From: an uncultured Eubacteriales bacterium
GTDB lineage: Bacteria; Bacillota; Clostridia; Oscillospirales; Acutalibacteraceae
Assembly (NCBI GenBank): GCA_934728355.1
Contig: CAKVEA010000001.1
Span: 62,001 to 126,000 of the forward strand
Reading direction: 5' to 3'
Length of the DNA: 64,000 nucleotides
Shown: piece by piece, positions 45,670 to 54,778 of the stretch
How positions within the stretch are numbered: the stretch's first letter is position 1
Layout: each line of letters begins with the position of its first letter
Program-made: the position numbers and the translations under genes
Notes under the pieces: generated by a model
The model's database searches: none
What the model saw: only the letters and a program-made list of their open reading frames with translations
Told to the model about the DNA's origin: nothing

Positions 45670-47028
45670 TCAAAATTTTATTTTTTCGTCTATATACTCT
45701 TTAAGATTGTTTATTTTTATTCTTTTTTGTTCCATATTATCACGATCTCTCACAGTAACACAACCGTCATTTTGACTTTCAAAATCATAAGTTATACAAA
45801 AAGGAGTACCGATTTCATCTTGTCTACGATATCTTTTTCCTATAGATCCCGATTCGTCATAATCAACCATGAAATACTTTGAAAGATCTTCCCATATTTT
45901 TTTTGATTCAGGCCCAAGTTTTTTTGATAAAGGAAGTATACATGCTTTATACGGAGCTATAGCAGGATGAAATTTCATAACAATTCTTTTATCATCAGAA
46001 ATTTCTTCTTCACTATAAGCATCACATATAAAAGCAAGTGCCACTCTATCTGCACCAAGAGAAGGCTCAATAACATAAGGAATATATTTTTCTCCTGCTT
46101 CCGAATCAAAATACTCAAGAGATTTACCAGAAAATTCTTGATGTTTTGTTAAATCAAAATTTGTTCTGTCTGCAACACCCCAGAGCTCACCCCATCCGAA
46201 AGGAAATTTATATTCAATATCAGATGTAGCACTTGAATAGTGACAAAGTTCTTCTTTTTCATGGTCTCTTACTCTAATATTTTCTTTATTTATACCTAAT
46301 TCAAGAAGCCAATTTTCACAGAAATTTTTCCAAAATTCAAACCATTTTAAATCTTCACCGGGTTTACAGAAAAATTCAAGTTCCATTTGTTCAAATTCTC
46401 GAGTTCTAAAAGTAAAATTGCCAGGAGTAATTTCATTTCTGAAAGATTTTCCTATTTGGGCAATTCCAAAAGGAATCTTCTTTCTCATAGATCTTTGTAC
46501 ATTAAGAAAGTTAATAAATATACCCTGTGCTGTCTCCGGACGTAAAAATATTTCACTCTTTTTTTCTTCTGTAACACCCTGAAAAGTTTTAAACATCAAA
46601 TTAAAATTTCTTATGCTTGTAAAATCTTTGGCACCACAATCAGGGCAAACAATTCCACTTTTTTCAATAAATTCTTCCATAATTTTGAAGGTCATTCCAT
46701 TTGGATTTCCTCCAAAATCTTCTATTAATTTGTCAGCACGATATCTTGATTTGCATTTTTTACAATCCATAAGCGGATCTGAAAAACCACCCACATGGCC
46801 CGAAGCCTCCCACACTTTAGGATTCATAAGAATTGCTGAATCAAGCCCGACATTAAATTCATTTTCCTGAACAAATTTTTTAAGCCAAGCTTTTTTTATA
46901 TTATTTTTAAGTAAAACACCCAAAGGACCGTAATCCCAAGTATTTGAAAGACCTCCATATATTTCAGATCCCGGGAATACAAATCCTCGGCTTTTGCATA
47001 AATTTACTATCGTTTCCATATCTTTCAT
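45670..47028 (-). CDS. glyQS: glycyl-tRNA synthetase, alpha2 type
   Basis: A class II aminoacyl-tRNA synthetase of the homodimeric, eukaryote/archaea-like type. The 452-residue protein has the motif [30 protein letters not shown]. Motif 2 is in the [25 protein letters not shown] region, motif 3 in [16 protein letters not shown], and an anticodon-binding domain lies after residue 350. A zinc site CKKC...CPDC is seen at about 70-113. I chose ATG 47028, with AGAAGGAT upstream, over a TTG six codons earlier. It lies between iscS and the nrdG-like gene. Confidence 0.96.
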   Translation of the reverse strand: MKDMETIVNLCKSRGFVFPGSEIYGGLSNTWDYGPLGVLLKNNIKKAWLKKFVQENEFNVGLDSAILMNPKVWEASGHVGGFSDPLMDCKKCKSRYRADKLIEDFGGNPNGMTFKIMEEFIEKSGIVCPDCGAKDFTSIRNFNLMFKTFQGVTEEKKSEIFLRPETAQGIFINFLNVQRSMRKKIPFGIAQIGKSFRNEITPGNFTFRTREFEQMELEFFCKPGEDLKWFEFWKNFCENWLLELGINKENIRVRDHEKEELCHYSSATSDIEYKFPFGWGELWGVADRTNFDLTKHQEFSGKSLEYFDSEAGEKYIPYVIEPSLGADRVALAFICDAYSEEEISDDKRIVMKFHPAIAPYKACILPLSKKLGPESKKIWEDLSKYFMVDYDESGSIGKRYRRQDEIGTPFCITYDFESQNDGCVTVRDRDNMEQKRIKINNLKEYIDEKIKF

Positions 47029-47110
47029 AGTATATCCTTCTTTCAATAAAGAATTCTTTTATATTATCTTATATCACATTTTATAATATTAATCAAAAAT
47101 AAAAAGGAAA

Positions 47111-47141
47111 AAATCAGCTGAGTTTTTCCGCATGCTGATTT
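47111..47141 (-). terminator. nrdG-like gene terminator
   Basis: AAATCAGC and GCTGATTT form an 8-bp stem around the 3' end of the gene, followed on the minus strand by TTTCCTTTTT. It overlaps the stop codon region. Confidence 0.7.
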
Positions 47142-47629
47142 TCAGAACTAAGATTCACACCTAAAACACTATCATATACCGAATTACTGTTTGGCACAAA
47201 TCTCCCGTATTTAATTATAATATTTTTAAAATTTTTAAGTTTATTTATCTCTCCTGAAATTTCATTTGCATAATATCCTGTATAAATAACAAAATCATCT
47301 TCACAATTATGATTTCTGAAATACGAAATTAAATTAAAAATTTCTTGAAACTGCAAAAGAGGCTCAAGACCACCTATAACGATGGCCTTGGTAATAGGAT
47401 TAGAAATATATTTTTCATATATATAAGAAATATTTATAATCTTATTCGGTAAACATGAAATTTTCATATTTTGGCATATACTTACATCCATATTGAGTTC
47501 TTTAAGGCATTTGAAATCACACGAAACAGAAGATATAAACATAGCAGGTTTTTTATAATCTTGGAAATTTTCATCTACAATTTCTTTTACTTTTATTTTG
47601 GATGAAAAATCACCTAAATTATCTCTCAT
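47114..47629 (-). CDS. atypical NrdG-like 4Fe-4S protein next to NrdD
   Basis: A 171-residue protein overlapping the end of nrdD by 11 bases. Its N-terminal half resembles radical SAM activases, but the classic Cx3Cx2C motif is absent. Instead SCDFKCLKE, then CQN 10 residues later, is seen, as in a group of clostridial '4Fe-4S single cluster' proteins near nrdD. The remainder has the alternating beta-alpha pattern of a small TIM-barrel half (AIVIGGLEPLLQFQEI, DDFVIYTGYY). It is probably the activase that puts the glycyl radical on NrdD; direct evidence is lacking. Confidence 0.75.
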   Translation of the reverse strand: MRDNLGDFSSKIKVKEIVDENFQDYKKPAMFISSVSCDFKCLKELNMDVSICQNMKISCLPNKIINISYIYEKYISNPITKAIVIGGLEPLLQFQEIFNLISYFRNHNCEDDFVIYTGYYANEISGEINKLKNFKNIIIKYGRFVPNSNSVYDSVLGVNLSSENQHAEKLS

Positions 47630-49529
47630 TCAAATCGAACCACTTTCTTTTTTCGAACTCACATTTACGTTCTCTGCTATAAGCAGAAACAGGAACTAAA
47701 AATCCAACTATTCTTGAATAAGTATCTACGGGTTTTTCACCGCATTTCGGACACACTTTAGAAAAAAATGCATGTTCATCTTTGCAAACTGAAATTTTGC
47801 AGTTATAAGCAAAATATATAACTCCGGAACGTGCAATCTCATTTAAAAGATTCCATGCTTGTTCTTCATTTGCAAATTTTCCCGCTAAATTTATATGAGA
47901 AATCTGACCGCCACCACATTCTCTGTCAAGTTTTGCACCAAGTTTTATTTTCTCATTTAAAGTGCATCTTTCCATGAGTGGTATCCACTGATTTGAATAT
48001 ATAAAATAGCTTTCTTTTTCAGGGAATAAAATTTTATCTTTGTTACTCAAAACAATATTCGCTCTTTCAGCAGGTACAGCTTCAACATTTATGCTGTATT
48101 TGAAATCATAAGATTCTTTCTGGTCATTTATTACCTTTAAAATTTCAAGGGCAAATTCAAGACCTTTTTCAGTATAAGATTTATTTTCAAATTCATCTTC
48201 CGAAATTAAACCAAATTCATAAATAGCCTCATACATAGCTGTAATGCCTATAGTATTATACTGTTTTTCAATTTCAATAAGACCATAAGTATAATTTGGT
48301 AGAAGTCCTCTTTCTATATTTTGTTTTATTATATCTCTTATAACATCAAGAGTTTTAACACAAATATCTATACGTTCTTTCAAAATTTCTATAAACTTAG
48401 ATTTATCATTTTCGGATTCCAATGCTATTCTTCTTAAATTTATAGTATTAACCTGAACACTTCCTACGGATAAAGAAGTTCCACCAACTGAATTTATAAA
48501 TGCATCAAGCTTGGAAGTATCTGATATAAGTCTGCAGCAACTTGAAAGACTTGATACTTCATTTCCAACATAAAAATTGCTGTCATACCACTTCATATTG
48601 TGTTTATTACACCATCTGGCAAACTCTTCATCTACGAATTTTCCGTTCTGGAATAAAAGAGAATAAGTCAAAACAGGGAAGGTCATCATAGTTTCTTCGC
48701 GGATTTCAGAAACAACTTCCATAAACACTTTTTGATGTTCGATTATGCTTTCTATGTGATCCATAACAGGCTCACCATTAGGAAATAATCTTCCTCCAAA
48801 AAGTTCTATCAGGTAATTTCTATCCATAACGGTTATATTGGAGAATGCACATTCAGTAACTCTTAAATATGGTTGGTTTAAATCATATATAAATTTCTGG
48901 AAGCATTGTTTTCTGTAGTATTCAGGGTCTTTAAGATAAAAACCATTTTTCACATCGTTGTACCAAAAATAATATGAATAGATAAGATAACTCGGAAGTC
49001 CTACAGCTCCGCTACTGCGATTAGCAGTCCAACTTATAAACTCAAGTACATGATCATTAAAAGTTGTCAAATGTTGGCAAGGAGCAGTTTTAAATTTATT
49101 TATAAAGAAAAGTCCCTTTTCGACAAGTTTGTCAAGATCATATGCATAGCAATACGGAATAAACGAAGCCGTTGATGAATTATGTAAATAAAACTGTCCA
49201 TTCCATTCTCCTTCAAGCCATGATTTTGCAAGTTCAAGACCATATTTTTCGCAAAGTCCTTTAAATATTTTATTATAGGACAAAAGTTTCGTATGAGGTT
49301 TAACCATATCAGATAAAAGTGTTCTGACATCTAAAGTAGTACTGTTTGCATTCGCATCTATCGTTGTGTCTGCAACACTGGTTGATTTTATAAAATTATC
49401 TATAAAATCCGTGAAATTCAAATTTGAATTTGAAAATCCATTCATTAAAAGAAATTTTTCTCCATACTTCTCGGATAAATCCTGTATACATTTTGCAAAT
49501 TCCGGATATAAATCTAAATTAATTTTCAT
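47619..49529 (-). CDS. nrdD: anaerobic ribonucleoside-triphosphate reductase
   Basis: Class III ribonucleotide reductase making dNTPs under anaerobic conditions. The 636-residue protein has the catalytic region NRSSGAVGLPSYLIYSYYFW and the Asn/Glu-rich active site SLSVGSVQVNTINLRRIA. A zinc-binding C-terminal motif is present (CKISVCKDEHAFFSKVCPKCGEKP). The glycyl radical site is in YSRIVGFLVPVSAYS near residue 612. The N-terminal ATP-cone usual in the E. coli enzyme (about 90 residues) seems missing. The nrdG-like gene overlaps its 3' end. Confidence 0.93.
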   Translation of the reverse strand: MKINLDLYPEFAKCIQDLSEKYGEKFLLMNGFSNSNLNFTDFIDNFIKSTSVADTTIDANANSTTLDVRTLLSDMVKPHTKLLSYNKIFKGLCEKYGLELAKSWLEGEWNGQFYLHNSSTASFIPYCYAYDLDKLVEKGLFFINKFKTAPCQHLTTFNDHVLEFISWTANRSSGAVGLPSYLIYSYYFWYNDVKNGFYLKDPEYYRKQCFQKFIYDLNQPYLRVTECAFSNITVMDRNYLIELFGGRLFPNGEPVMDHIESIIEHQKVFMEVVSEIREETMMTFPVLTYSLLFQNGKFVDEEFARWCNKHNMKWYDSNFYVGNEVSSLSSCCRLISDTSKLDAFINSVGGTSLSVGSVQVNTINLRRIALESENDKSKFIEILKERIDICVKTLDVIRDIIKQNIERGLLPNYTYGLIEIEKQYNTIGITAMYEAIYEFGLISEDEFENKSYTEKGLEFALEILKVINDQKESYDFKYSINVEAVPAERANIVLSNKDKILFPEKESYFIYSNQWIPLMERCTLNEKIKLGAKLDRECGGGQISHINLAGKFANEEQAWNLLNEIARSGVIYFAYNCKISVCKDEHAFFSKVCPKCGEKPVDTYSRIVGFLVPVSAYSRERKCEFEKRKWFDLNER

Positions 49530-49561
49530 TTTAATTTTTCCTTTCTTATGTTAATGCATTA

Positions 49562-49768
49562 TTACTTTAACTCTTGTACCCACTTATATGCTTTTGCAAA
49601 ATCCATAAACTCTTCATTTATTTTTAAAATAGGAAGGCTTTTGAAACCTTTCTCGCTAAGTTCTTCAAAGTTTGTAGTTTCTTTGTAATTTACATCTTTC
49701 TGATCCAATTTAATTTTAAGCACCTTACATTTAGGACATTCATTACTGTAAAGAACAATATTTTCCAT
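49562..49768 (-). CDS. small glutaredoxin/NrdH-like thiol protein
   Basis: A 68-residue thioredoxin-fold protein with active site ECPKC at residues 10-14 (CPKC at 11-14), followed by the short beta-alpha pattern LKIKLDQKDVNYKE, and SLPILKINEE with the conserved cis-proline region. It lies 32 bases upstream of nrdD on the same strand. It may supply electrons to an anaerobic reductase or act as a general thiol protein. The position suggests a ribonucleotide-reductase role, but class III enzymes usually use formate, so that is inference. Confidence 0.75.
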   Translation of the reverse strand: MENIVLYSNECPKCKVLKIKLDQKDVNYKETTNFEELSEKGFKSLPILKINEEFMDFAKAYKWVQELK

Positions 49769-49811
49769 AATTCTTCAAACTCCTTGTTAAAAATTCAATA
49801 TAAAAAACTAA

Positions 49812-51236
49812 TTAATTTTTTATCCCAGTATAATGCGGAAAACTTTCATATTCACGACCTAAAGCCATAGACATTTTATCATATGCTTCTTTTTCCGACT
49901 CACCAGCTTCAGCATTTACCCCTTTATATCTAACTAAATAAATCTCAGGTATATTATTAATATTTTGATTATTTTCTTTAATTTTCTCAGCAACACCTTC
50001 CATGATTCCCTGCACAACACAAAGCATAGCAGCAGAAGCAGGAAATCCAAAAATACCAGTACTTATTGAAGGAAATGCAACTGACTTAAGACTATTATCA
50101 AAGCAAAGCTTAATAGACTCCTTATAACAACTTTTAAGCTGATCCATATAACCATTTGATTCTAAAGCATCTAAACTTGTTTCCTTACCGCTCAAATTTG
50201 GGCCAACTGTATGAATAATTCCTTTATAGAAAAACTTTTTGTCATCTTTTATGCTTTCAATTGAAGTATATGCAGCTTGACCTACGTTGAGATTTTTACC
50301 GTTATTATGCTGTCTTTTCCAATTTGAAGTGATACTTGTTAATTTACTGCTTCCTAAAAAACCAAATATAGCTCCTGTTACTCCGCTGCCATTTCCTAAA
50401 CTTGGATTAGCAGCATTAACAATTGCATCTGTTTTAATATTAACTAAATTACCTATTGTAAAATGAATTTTTGGAATAACTTTTTTTAGAACTTCTATTT
50501 CTTCTTGCGAAAAATCAGTAGTTGAATTCATTAATGAAAATCTCTTATATTTGGAATAATTTTTCTGTTTAAAAAGATTTTCAACTGTCTGATCTGACGT
50601 TTCAGTTGTTATGTTTTTAAACTTTGGAGTTTTCACTACTAGATTTTCAACTTTAGGTGTTATAGGCTTAGTTATTAAAGTTTCAGATTCAGAAGATATC
50701 TGTTCCGGATTATTTTTCACCATAGTATCTTGAGGACCGCCTTGAAAATTGTTTTGAAGGTTACTTTGTTGTTCGGAATTATTTCCTTTTAAGCTGAAGA
50801 AAAGAATCATACCTAATGTTACAGCGGAACCCACACCTAAAATTCCTGCTCCTACTTTAAAAGGATTACCGGAAATAAACCTTTTAACTTTTTTACCGAA
50901 AGAAACATTGTTTTCAATGCTTTTTTCACTGTAATCAGCTGCAGAAACTCCCACAGAAGAAACACAAAAAACAGAAGTTGCCGTAAGTAAAGATGCTAAA
51001 GTCTTTTTGGAAAATACTGATCCACCGGCAACAAAACTAAGATTTTTTTCGTCAATGTTCTCAAAAAGAATTTCTATTATGCATTTATGAAATTCATCTT
51101 TACTAAGGTATTTCTCTTTCATTACTCTTTTATATAGGTTGTATATTTCTTCTAAACTATTTAATTTTTTTAGTTCACTTGCCAAGGAATCATCATTCAA
51201 CATAATTAAGCGAAAATTTTGCAGCTTATCTTCCAT
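49812..51236 (-). CDS. Nif11-type leader + macro-domain protein (putative exported effector)
   Basis: A 474-residue protein in four parts. Residues 1-72 are a Nif11-like leader (DDSLASELKKLNSLEEIYN...) ending NLSFVAGG. Residues 73-100 are signal-peptide-like (SKKTLASLLTATSVFCVSS, then GVSA). A basic N-P-x-K stretch and a membrane-like helix fall at about 110-148. A Ser/Gln/Asn/Thr-rich linker is followed by a macro domain at about 253-440. The macro domain has all marker motifs: GNLVNIKTDAIVNAANPS, GSGVTGAI, HTVGP and SISTGIFGFP. Macro domains bind or remove ADP-ribose, so an ADP-ribosylhydrolase effector is possible. It has its own promoter. Leader and anchor architecture are repeated at 59786. 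Confidence 0.85.
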   Translation of the reverse strand: MEDKLQNFRLIMLNDDSLASELKKLNSLEEIYNLYKRVMKEKYLSKDEFHKCIIEILFENIDEKNLSFVAGGSVFSKKTLASLLTATSVFCVSSVGVSAADYSEKSIENNVSFGKKVKRFISGNPFKVGAGILGVGSAVTLGMILFFSLKGNNSEQQSNLQNNFQGGPQDTMVKNNPEQISSESETLITKPITPKVENLVVKTPKFKNITTETSDQTVENLFKQKNYSKYKRFSLMNSTTDFSQEEIEVLKKVIPKIHFTIGNLVNIKTDAIVNAANPSLGNGSGVTGAIFGFLGSSKLTSITSNWKRQHNNGKNLNVGQAAYTSIESIKDDKKFFYKGIIHTVGPNLSGKETSLDALESNGYMDQLKSCYKESIKLCFDNSLKSVAFPSISTGIFGFPASAAMLCVVQGIMEGVAEKIKENNQNINNIPEIYLVRYKGVNAEAGESEKEAYDKMSMALGREYESFPHYTGIKN

Positions 51237-51263
51237 ATTTAAATTTCACCCTCCCCATAAAGA

Positions 51264-51314
51264 AAACACCATATATAGCGCCTGATGAACAGGTTATCAC
51301 TAAATATGGTGTTT
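51264..51314 (-). terminator. long hairpin overlapping the macro-gene promoter
   Basis: AAACACCATAT and ATATGGTGTTT form an 11-bp outer stem; TAGTG/CGCTA (one wobble) and CCTG/CAGG stack inside. The minus-strand end is T-rich (TTTTCTTT). It follows the pseudokinase gene by about 90 bases, so it can end that operon, while containing the -35 to -10 region of the next promoter. It is 51 bases long. Confidence 0.65.
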
Positions 51315-51319
51315 GTCAA
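51291..51319 (-). promoter_or_regulatory. sigma-A promoter of the macro-domain leader gene
   Basis: Minus-strand TTGACA (51314-51319), 17-base spacer and TAACCT (51291-51296), with extended -10 TGA. Its core matches the promoter at 43444-43472. Confidence 0.7.
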
Positions 51320-51404
51320 TACCAAAAAGTATTATCTACTTTTTGTATAATAACTCTTTTTCAAAATTACTGCAACTGTATACTAGTCTAAATTTATAAT
51401 AATT

Positions 51405-53021
51405 TTATCCTTTACTTACCAATATAAAAATTTCGGATCCATAGTCAACCAAATCACCTGCTTTATAATCTTGATATCCTATAACAGTTCCTTGATTAAA
51501 ATCACTATTATTTACCTGTACTTGAGTAGGTTTAAATTTAGCATCGGTTAAAATAAGGGATGCTTCGGAAAGAGTTTTTCCGGTTATGCTCGGAAGTGCT
51601 CTTTTTTGCGGCCCTTTACTAATATTAACAGCTATAACTGACCCTTCATACATTTTTTCTCCATAAGCAGGAGTTTGAGAAATTATACATCCTTCCGGTA
51701 TGGAATTATGAAATTCCTCAGATAAAATAACAATACTATATGAATTATCAGAGTTTAAATTTTGAACATCAACAGCTTTTTTACCAACAAGCTGAGGAAC
51801 ATCTATTTTAGTCTCTTCTTGAGAATTTTCTACTTCTTGATTTAAAATTGATGAACTGCTAGGAGAAATATCATCATTAGTAGATTTACTTTCAGCATTT
51901 TTTTCTTTTATCCACATCCAATAAACTCCTAAGCAAATTATTAAAACCGCTAAAGATACTACACAGGAAATAATGGCAAGTTTTTTATTTGAATTGTCAT
52001 TTTCACGAACTGACGGCAAATCGAAATTTTCGTCATCTTCTTGGTAAATATTTTTAACTTGTAAAACAGGAGAGTTTGAAAGCTCCACTCTTAAGGATTC
52101 AAAAGAAATAGTTCTGCTGTTTGAATAAACTCTAAGAGCATTTGCTAGAGCAGAAACAACCGTTTCGGGCAAATTTTTCATTATATTTGAAGGCATCATA
52201 AGCCTGTCCTTTTTTTTGCGTTCAAGTGCACTCAAAGGATATTCACCCGTAAGCGCATAAAAAAGTGATGCTGTAAAACCATAAACATCCGTACTTTCCG
52301 AAACTGTAGCGGTAGGATCATACTGTTCTAAAGCAGAAGTTCCTTCAAACAATTCACTTTTTATTATTTCATTATTTGTTCGAAGATTTCGAGTTGCAAA
52401 ACCCACCAATTTAATTTTATTCTCTTCAGTTACTATCATATTGCAAGGAGATATACCTAAATGCTTAACTCCTGCTGACTCCATTTTAATAAGAGAGGAA
52501 AGAAGAGGCATAAATAAAATCCTTGCGGATTTCCAATCCAGACATCCACCATTTTCACTCAAATATTTATCAAATCTTTTTCCGTCTATCCACTGCATAA
52601 TAATATAAGCGGTACCGCATTGTTCTAAAATATCATAAACAGCTGCAAGAGATGATAAATTTCTAAGACGAGCTATACTCCTGAAATATTTAAAAAAATC
52701 TTGCATGAATCGCTCAAATTTTTCTTCCAAATACTTATAGCTACTTGGCATAACATTTCCATTTTCATCTCTTTTTGCAAGTTCAGAAGGGAAAAATTCT
52801 CTTATATAAACTTTGCTTTTTTTTACAAAGTCATAGCCTATATATCCAAGTCCTTCAAAATCTTCTTTTATTCCTTTTCCGATAATATATCTGTCTCCTA
52901 TAATTTTTCCTCTTTGGATAAATGGCTCTTCATTTTCAGAATTTCTTTTCTCGCCGCACCGAGGGCAAATATCTTCCTCATTTTTTAAAGGTCCCATACA
53001 ACTCATACATAAATCCAACAT
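51405..53021 (-). CDS. PASTA-domain pseudokinase with zinc ribbon
   Basis: A 538-residue membrane protein. A zinc ribbon uses C5, C8, C19 and C22. A Ser/Thr-kinase-like domain spans about 40-315, a membrane helix about 348-370, and two extracellular PASTA domains about 406-538. Catalytic residues are lost: the VAIK lysine is R74 (KVYIREFF), the HRD aspartate is Gly189 (HLGISPCN) and the DFG aspartate is Gly207 (VGFA). It probably cannot phosphorylate and may act as a sensor or scaffold for cell-wall fragments. Start ATG follows TTAGGAGG. It lies downstream of rodA and the flavodoxin gene. Confidence 0.8.
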   Translation of the reverse strand: MLDLCMSCMGPLKNEEDICPRCGEKRNSENEEPFIQRGKIIGDRYIIGKGIKEDFEGLGYIGYDFVKKSKVYIREFFPSELAKRDENGNVMPSSYKYLEEKFERFMQDFFKYFRSIARLRNLSSLAAVYDILEQCGTAYIIMQWIDGKRFDKYLSENGGCLDWKSARILFMPLLSSLIKMESAGVKHLGISPCNMIVTEENKIKLVGFATRNLRTNNEIIKSELFEGTSALEQYDPTATVSESTDVYGFTASLFYALTGEYPLSALERKKKDRLMMPSNIMKNLPETVVSALANALRVYSNSRTISFESLRVELSNSPVLQVKNIYQEDDENFDLPSVRENDNSNKKLAIISCVVSLAVLIICLGVYWMWIKEKNAESKSTNDDISPSSSSILNQEVENSQEETKIDVPQLVGKKAVDVQNLNSDNSYSIVILSEEFHNSIPEGCIISQTPAYGEKMYEGSVIAVNISKGPQKRALPSITGKTLSEASLILTDAKFKPTQVQVNNSDFNQGTVIGYQDYKAGDLVDYGSEIFILVSKG

Positions 53022-53051
53022 AAATAAATACCTCCTAAATCAACAAAGGCG

Positions 53052-53606
53052 CTAGTTAATATTATATAAATTAGAAATCATGTCTTTTATATTATTTTTG
53101 CTTTTTATATAAAATTTGTCAATATCAAAATTTTCGTCATCTGTACCTTTTAAAGAAATCATACCGCAAAAGTTACCACCTATAATTTTCATTGCAGGAC
53201 CTATTTGTGCAAAAATTATCTCACTGTAATCCATATTGTTTGAGCCTTGAGACGTTAAAATAATAACTTTTTTATTTTTTATAATATTTTTCTTTCTTGA
53301 AAAATAAAAAGGTTGAAATCTATCTAAAATAGACTTAAGAGGTGATGGGACAGAAGCATTATAAATCGGGAATGCGATTATAATAACATCGCTTGAATTT
53401 ATAAGAAAATTTATTTGGTCCATATCTCTGAAAATACAAATTCCTGTTTCTTTACAACCTTCACATCCTATGCAAGGAAATATTTCAACCTTATACGAAT
53501 CAATTCTATGAATTTCACTTTTAGGTGCAAAACTTAAAAAATAATCGAGTAAAAGTTTAGTGTAACCATTTTTATGAGGAGATCCAAATAAAATAAGAGT
53601 ATTCAT
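53052..53606 (-). CDS. flavodoxin-like FMN reductase with Cys-rich region
   Basis: A 184-residue flavodoxin-fold protein (MNTLILFGSPHKNGYTKLLLDYF) of the NADPH-dependent FMN reductase/iron-sulfur flavoprotein group. It has CIGCEGCKETGIC at about 47-59, probably binding a cluster or metal, and the FMN-loop IIIAFPIYNASVPSPLKSILDRF. These proteins reduce small electrophiles or transfer electrons; the substrate is unknown. It lies between rodA and the pseudokinase with short gaps, so they are likely transcribed together. Confidence 0.85.
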   Translation of the reverse strand: MNTLILFGSPHKNGYTKLLLDYFLSFAPKSEIHRIDSYKVEIFPCIGCEGCKETGICIFRDMDQINFLINSSDVIIIAFPIYNASVPSPLKSILDRFQPFYFSRKKNIIKNKKVIILTSQGSNNMDYSEIIFAQIGPAMKIIGGNFCGMISLKGTDDENFDIDKFYIKSKNNIKDMISNLYNIN

Positions 53607-53623
53607 AAAAGCCTTCTTTATTT

Positions 53624-54772
53624 TTAAGATATATCAGATATTTTTTTAGTACATTCACGATTGAGATAAACACTTTCAACTATACCTATTCCCAAATAAA
53701 GACATGCAGCGGAAGACCCTCCTACACTAAAAAAAGGCAAAGTAACACCCATGACAGGTAATAAACTTAAACACATTCCTATATTAAAAATAGTTTGAGA
53801 GATAATAAGTCCCATCATTCCGAAACAAATAAAGGAACCTATGTCATCGCCGCAAATTCTTGCAATAAATCCAATTCTGAATACCAAAATCAAAATCAAA
53901 ACTAAAATAGCAAGACAACCAATAAATCCAAGTTCTTCACCCGCTGCGGAAAAAATAAAGTCACTTTCTTGAACGGGAACTACTCCATTTGCAACTCTCG
54001 GACCTTTAAAAAGTCCATATCCAAAAATACCTCCTGACCCTATAGAAAGCTTTCCTTGAATTTGTTGGTAACCCATATTGAGAGGATCGGCTTCGGGATT
54101 TGTTTGTGTAAGTATTCTTTTCTTTTGATAATCAGCTAAAACAAAATTCCACATAATCGGCAAAGATAAAACAAATAATACTAAAGAGAAAACAAAATAT
54201 TTAATCGGCAAACCTGCCATAAAAGTCATTGTCACAGCAATACATAAAAATATTATAGCTGCACCGTCATCACCTTGAAGATGCGTTAAAACAACAGGTA
54301 TAAGTGCATGTAAAACTATTAAAACAATGCTTTTAAAATTTTTAAATCCATTTGATTTTTTTACTTCTGCAAGATGTTTTGAAAAAGTTACTATAAATCC
54401 TATTTTAACAAGTTCGGAAGGCTGAAAAGTAATTCCACCGGGAAGTCTTATCCAAGCTTTAGCATTTATCCCCATAGATCCTTCAACTTTAACTCCGATA
54501 AAAAGTGTACACATAATCAAAGCTATACCTACTAAAGATATCCACTTCCACCAACTTGACAAAACTTTATAGTCAAGCATTTCTAAAAATGAAGCTCCTA
54601 AAAGTCCGATAGTAACCGACAAAAACTGTACTGTAAAATAATTAAAAGTTTCACGTGAGATACTTTTAACAAGTAAAAGACTATAAACGGAAATACAAAT
54701 TATTGTTAACCATAAAATTTTATCACTGTATTTTATAAAGTCCAAAATGGGTTTAAAAATATTCATAATCAT
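53624..54772 (-). CDS. rodA: RodA/FtsW-family peptidoglycan glycosyltransferase
   Basis: A SEDS-family lipid II polymerase of 382 residues with about ten membrane helices. Motifs are LRVEGSMGINAKAW-like GVKVEGSMGINAKAWIRLPGGITFQPSELVKIGFI and the C-terminal GVTLPFFSVGGSSAACLYLGIGI. RodA members make wall during elongation; FtsW members act at division. The short N-terminus and location near an operon with a metal transporter do not decide between them, but the sequence agrees with RodA. Start ATG 54772 is preceded by a weak site; it directly follows znuB. Confidence 0.88.
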   Translation of the reverse strand: MIMNIFKPILDFIKYSDKILWLTIICISVYSLLLVKSISRETFNYFTVQFLSVTIGLLGASFLEMLDYKVLSSWWKWISLVGIALIMCTLFIGVKVEGSMGINAKAWIRLPGGITFQPSELVKIGFIVTFSKHLAEVKKSNGFKNFKSIVLIVLHALIPVVLTHLQGDDGAAIIFLCIAVTMTFMAGLPIKYFVFSLVLFVLSLPIMWNFVLADYQKKRILTQTNPEADPLNMGYQQIQGKLSIGSGGIFGYGLFKGPRVANGVVPVQESDFIFSAAGEELGFIGCLAILVLILILVFRIGFIARICGDDIGSFICFGMMGLIISQTIFNIGMCLSLLPVMGVTLPFFSVGGSSAACLYLGIGIVESVYLNRECTKKISDIS

Positions 54773-54778
54773 TACCTT

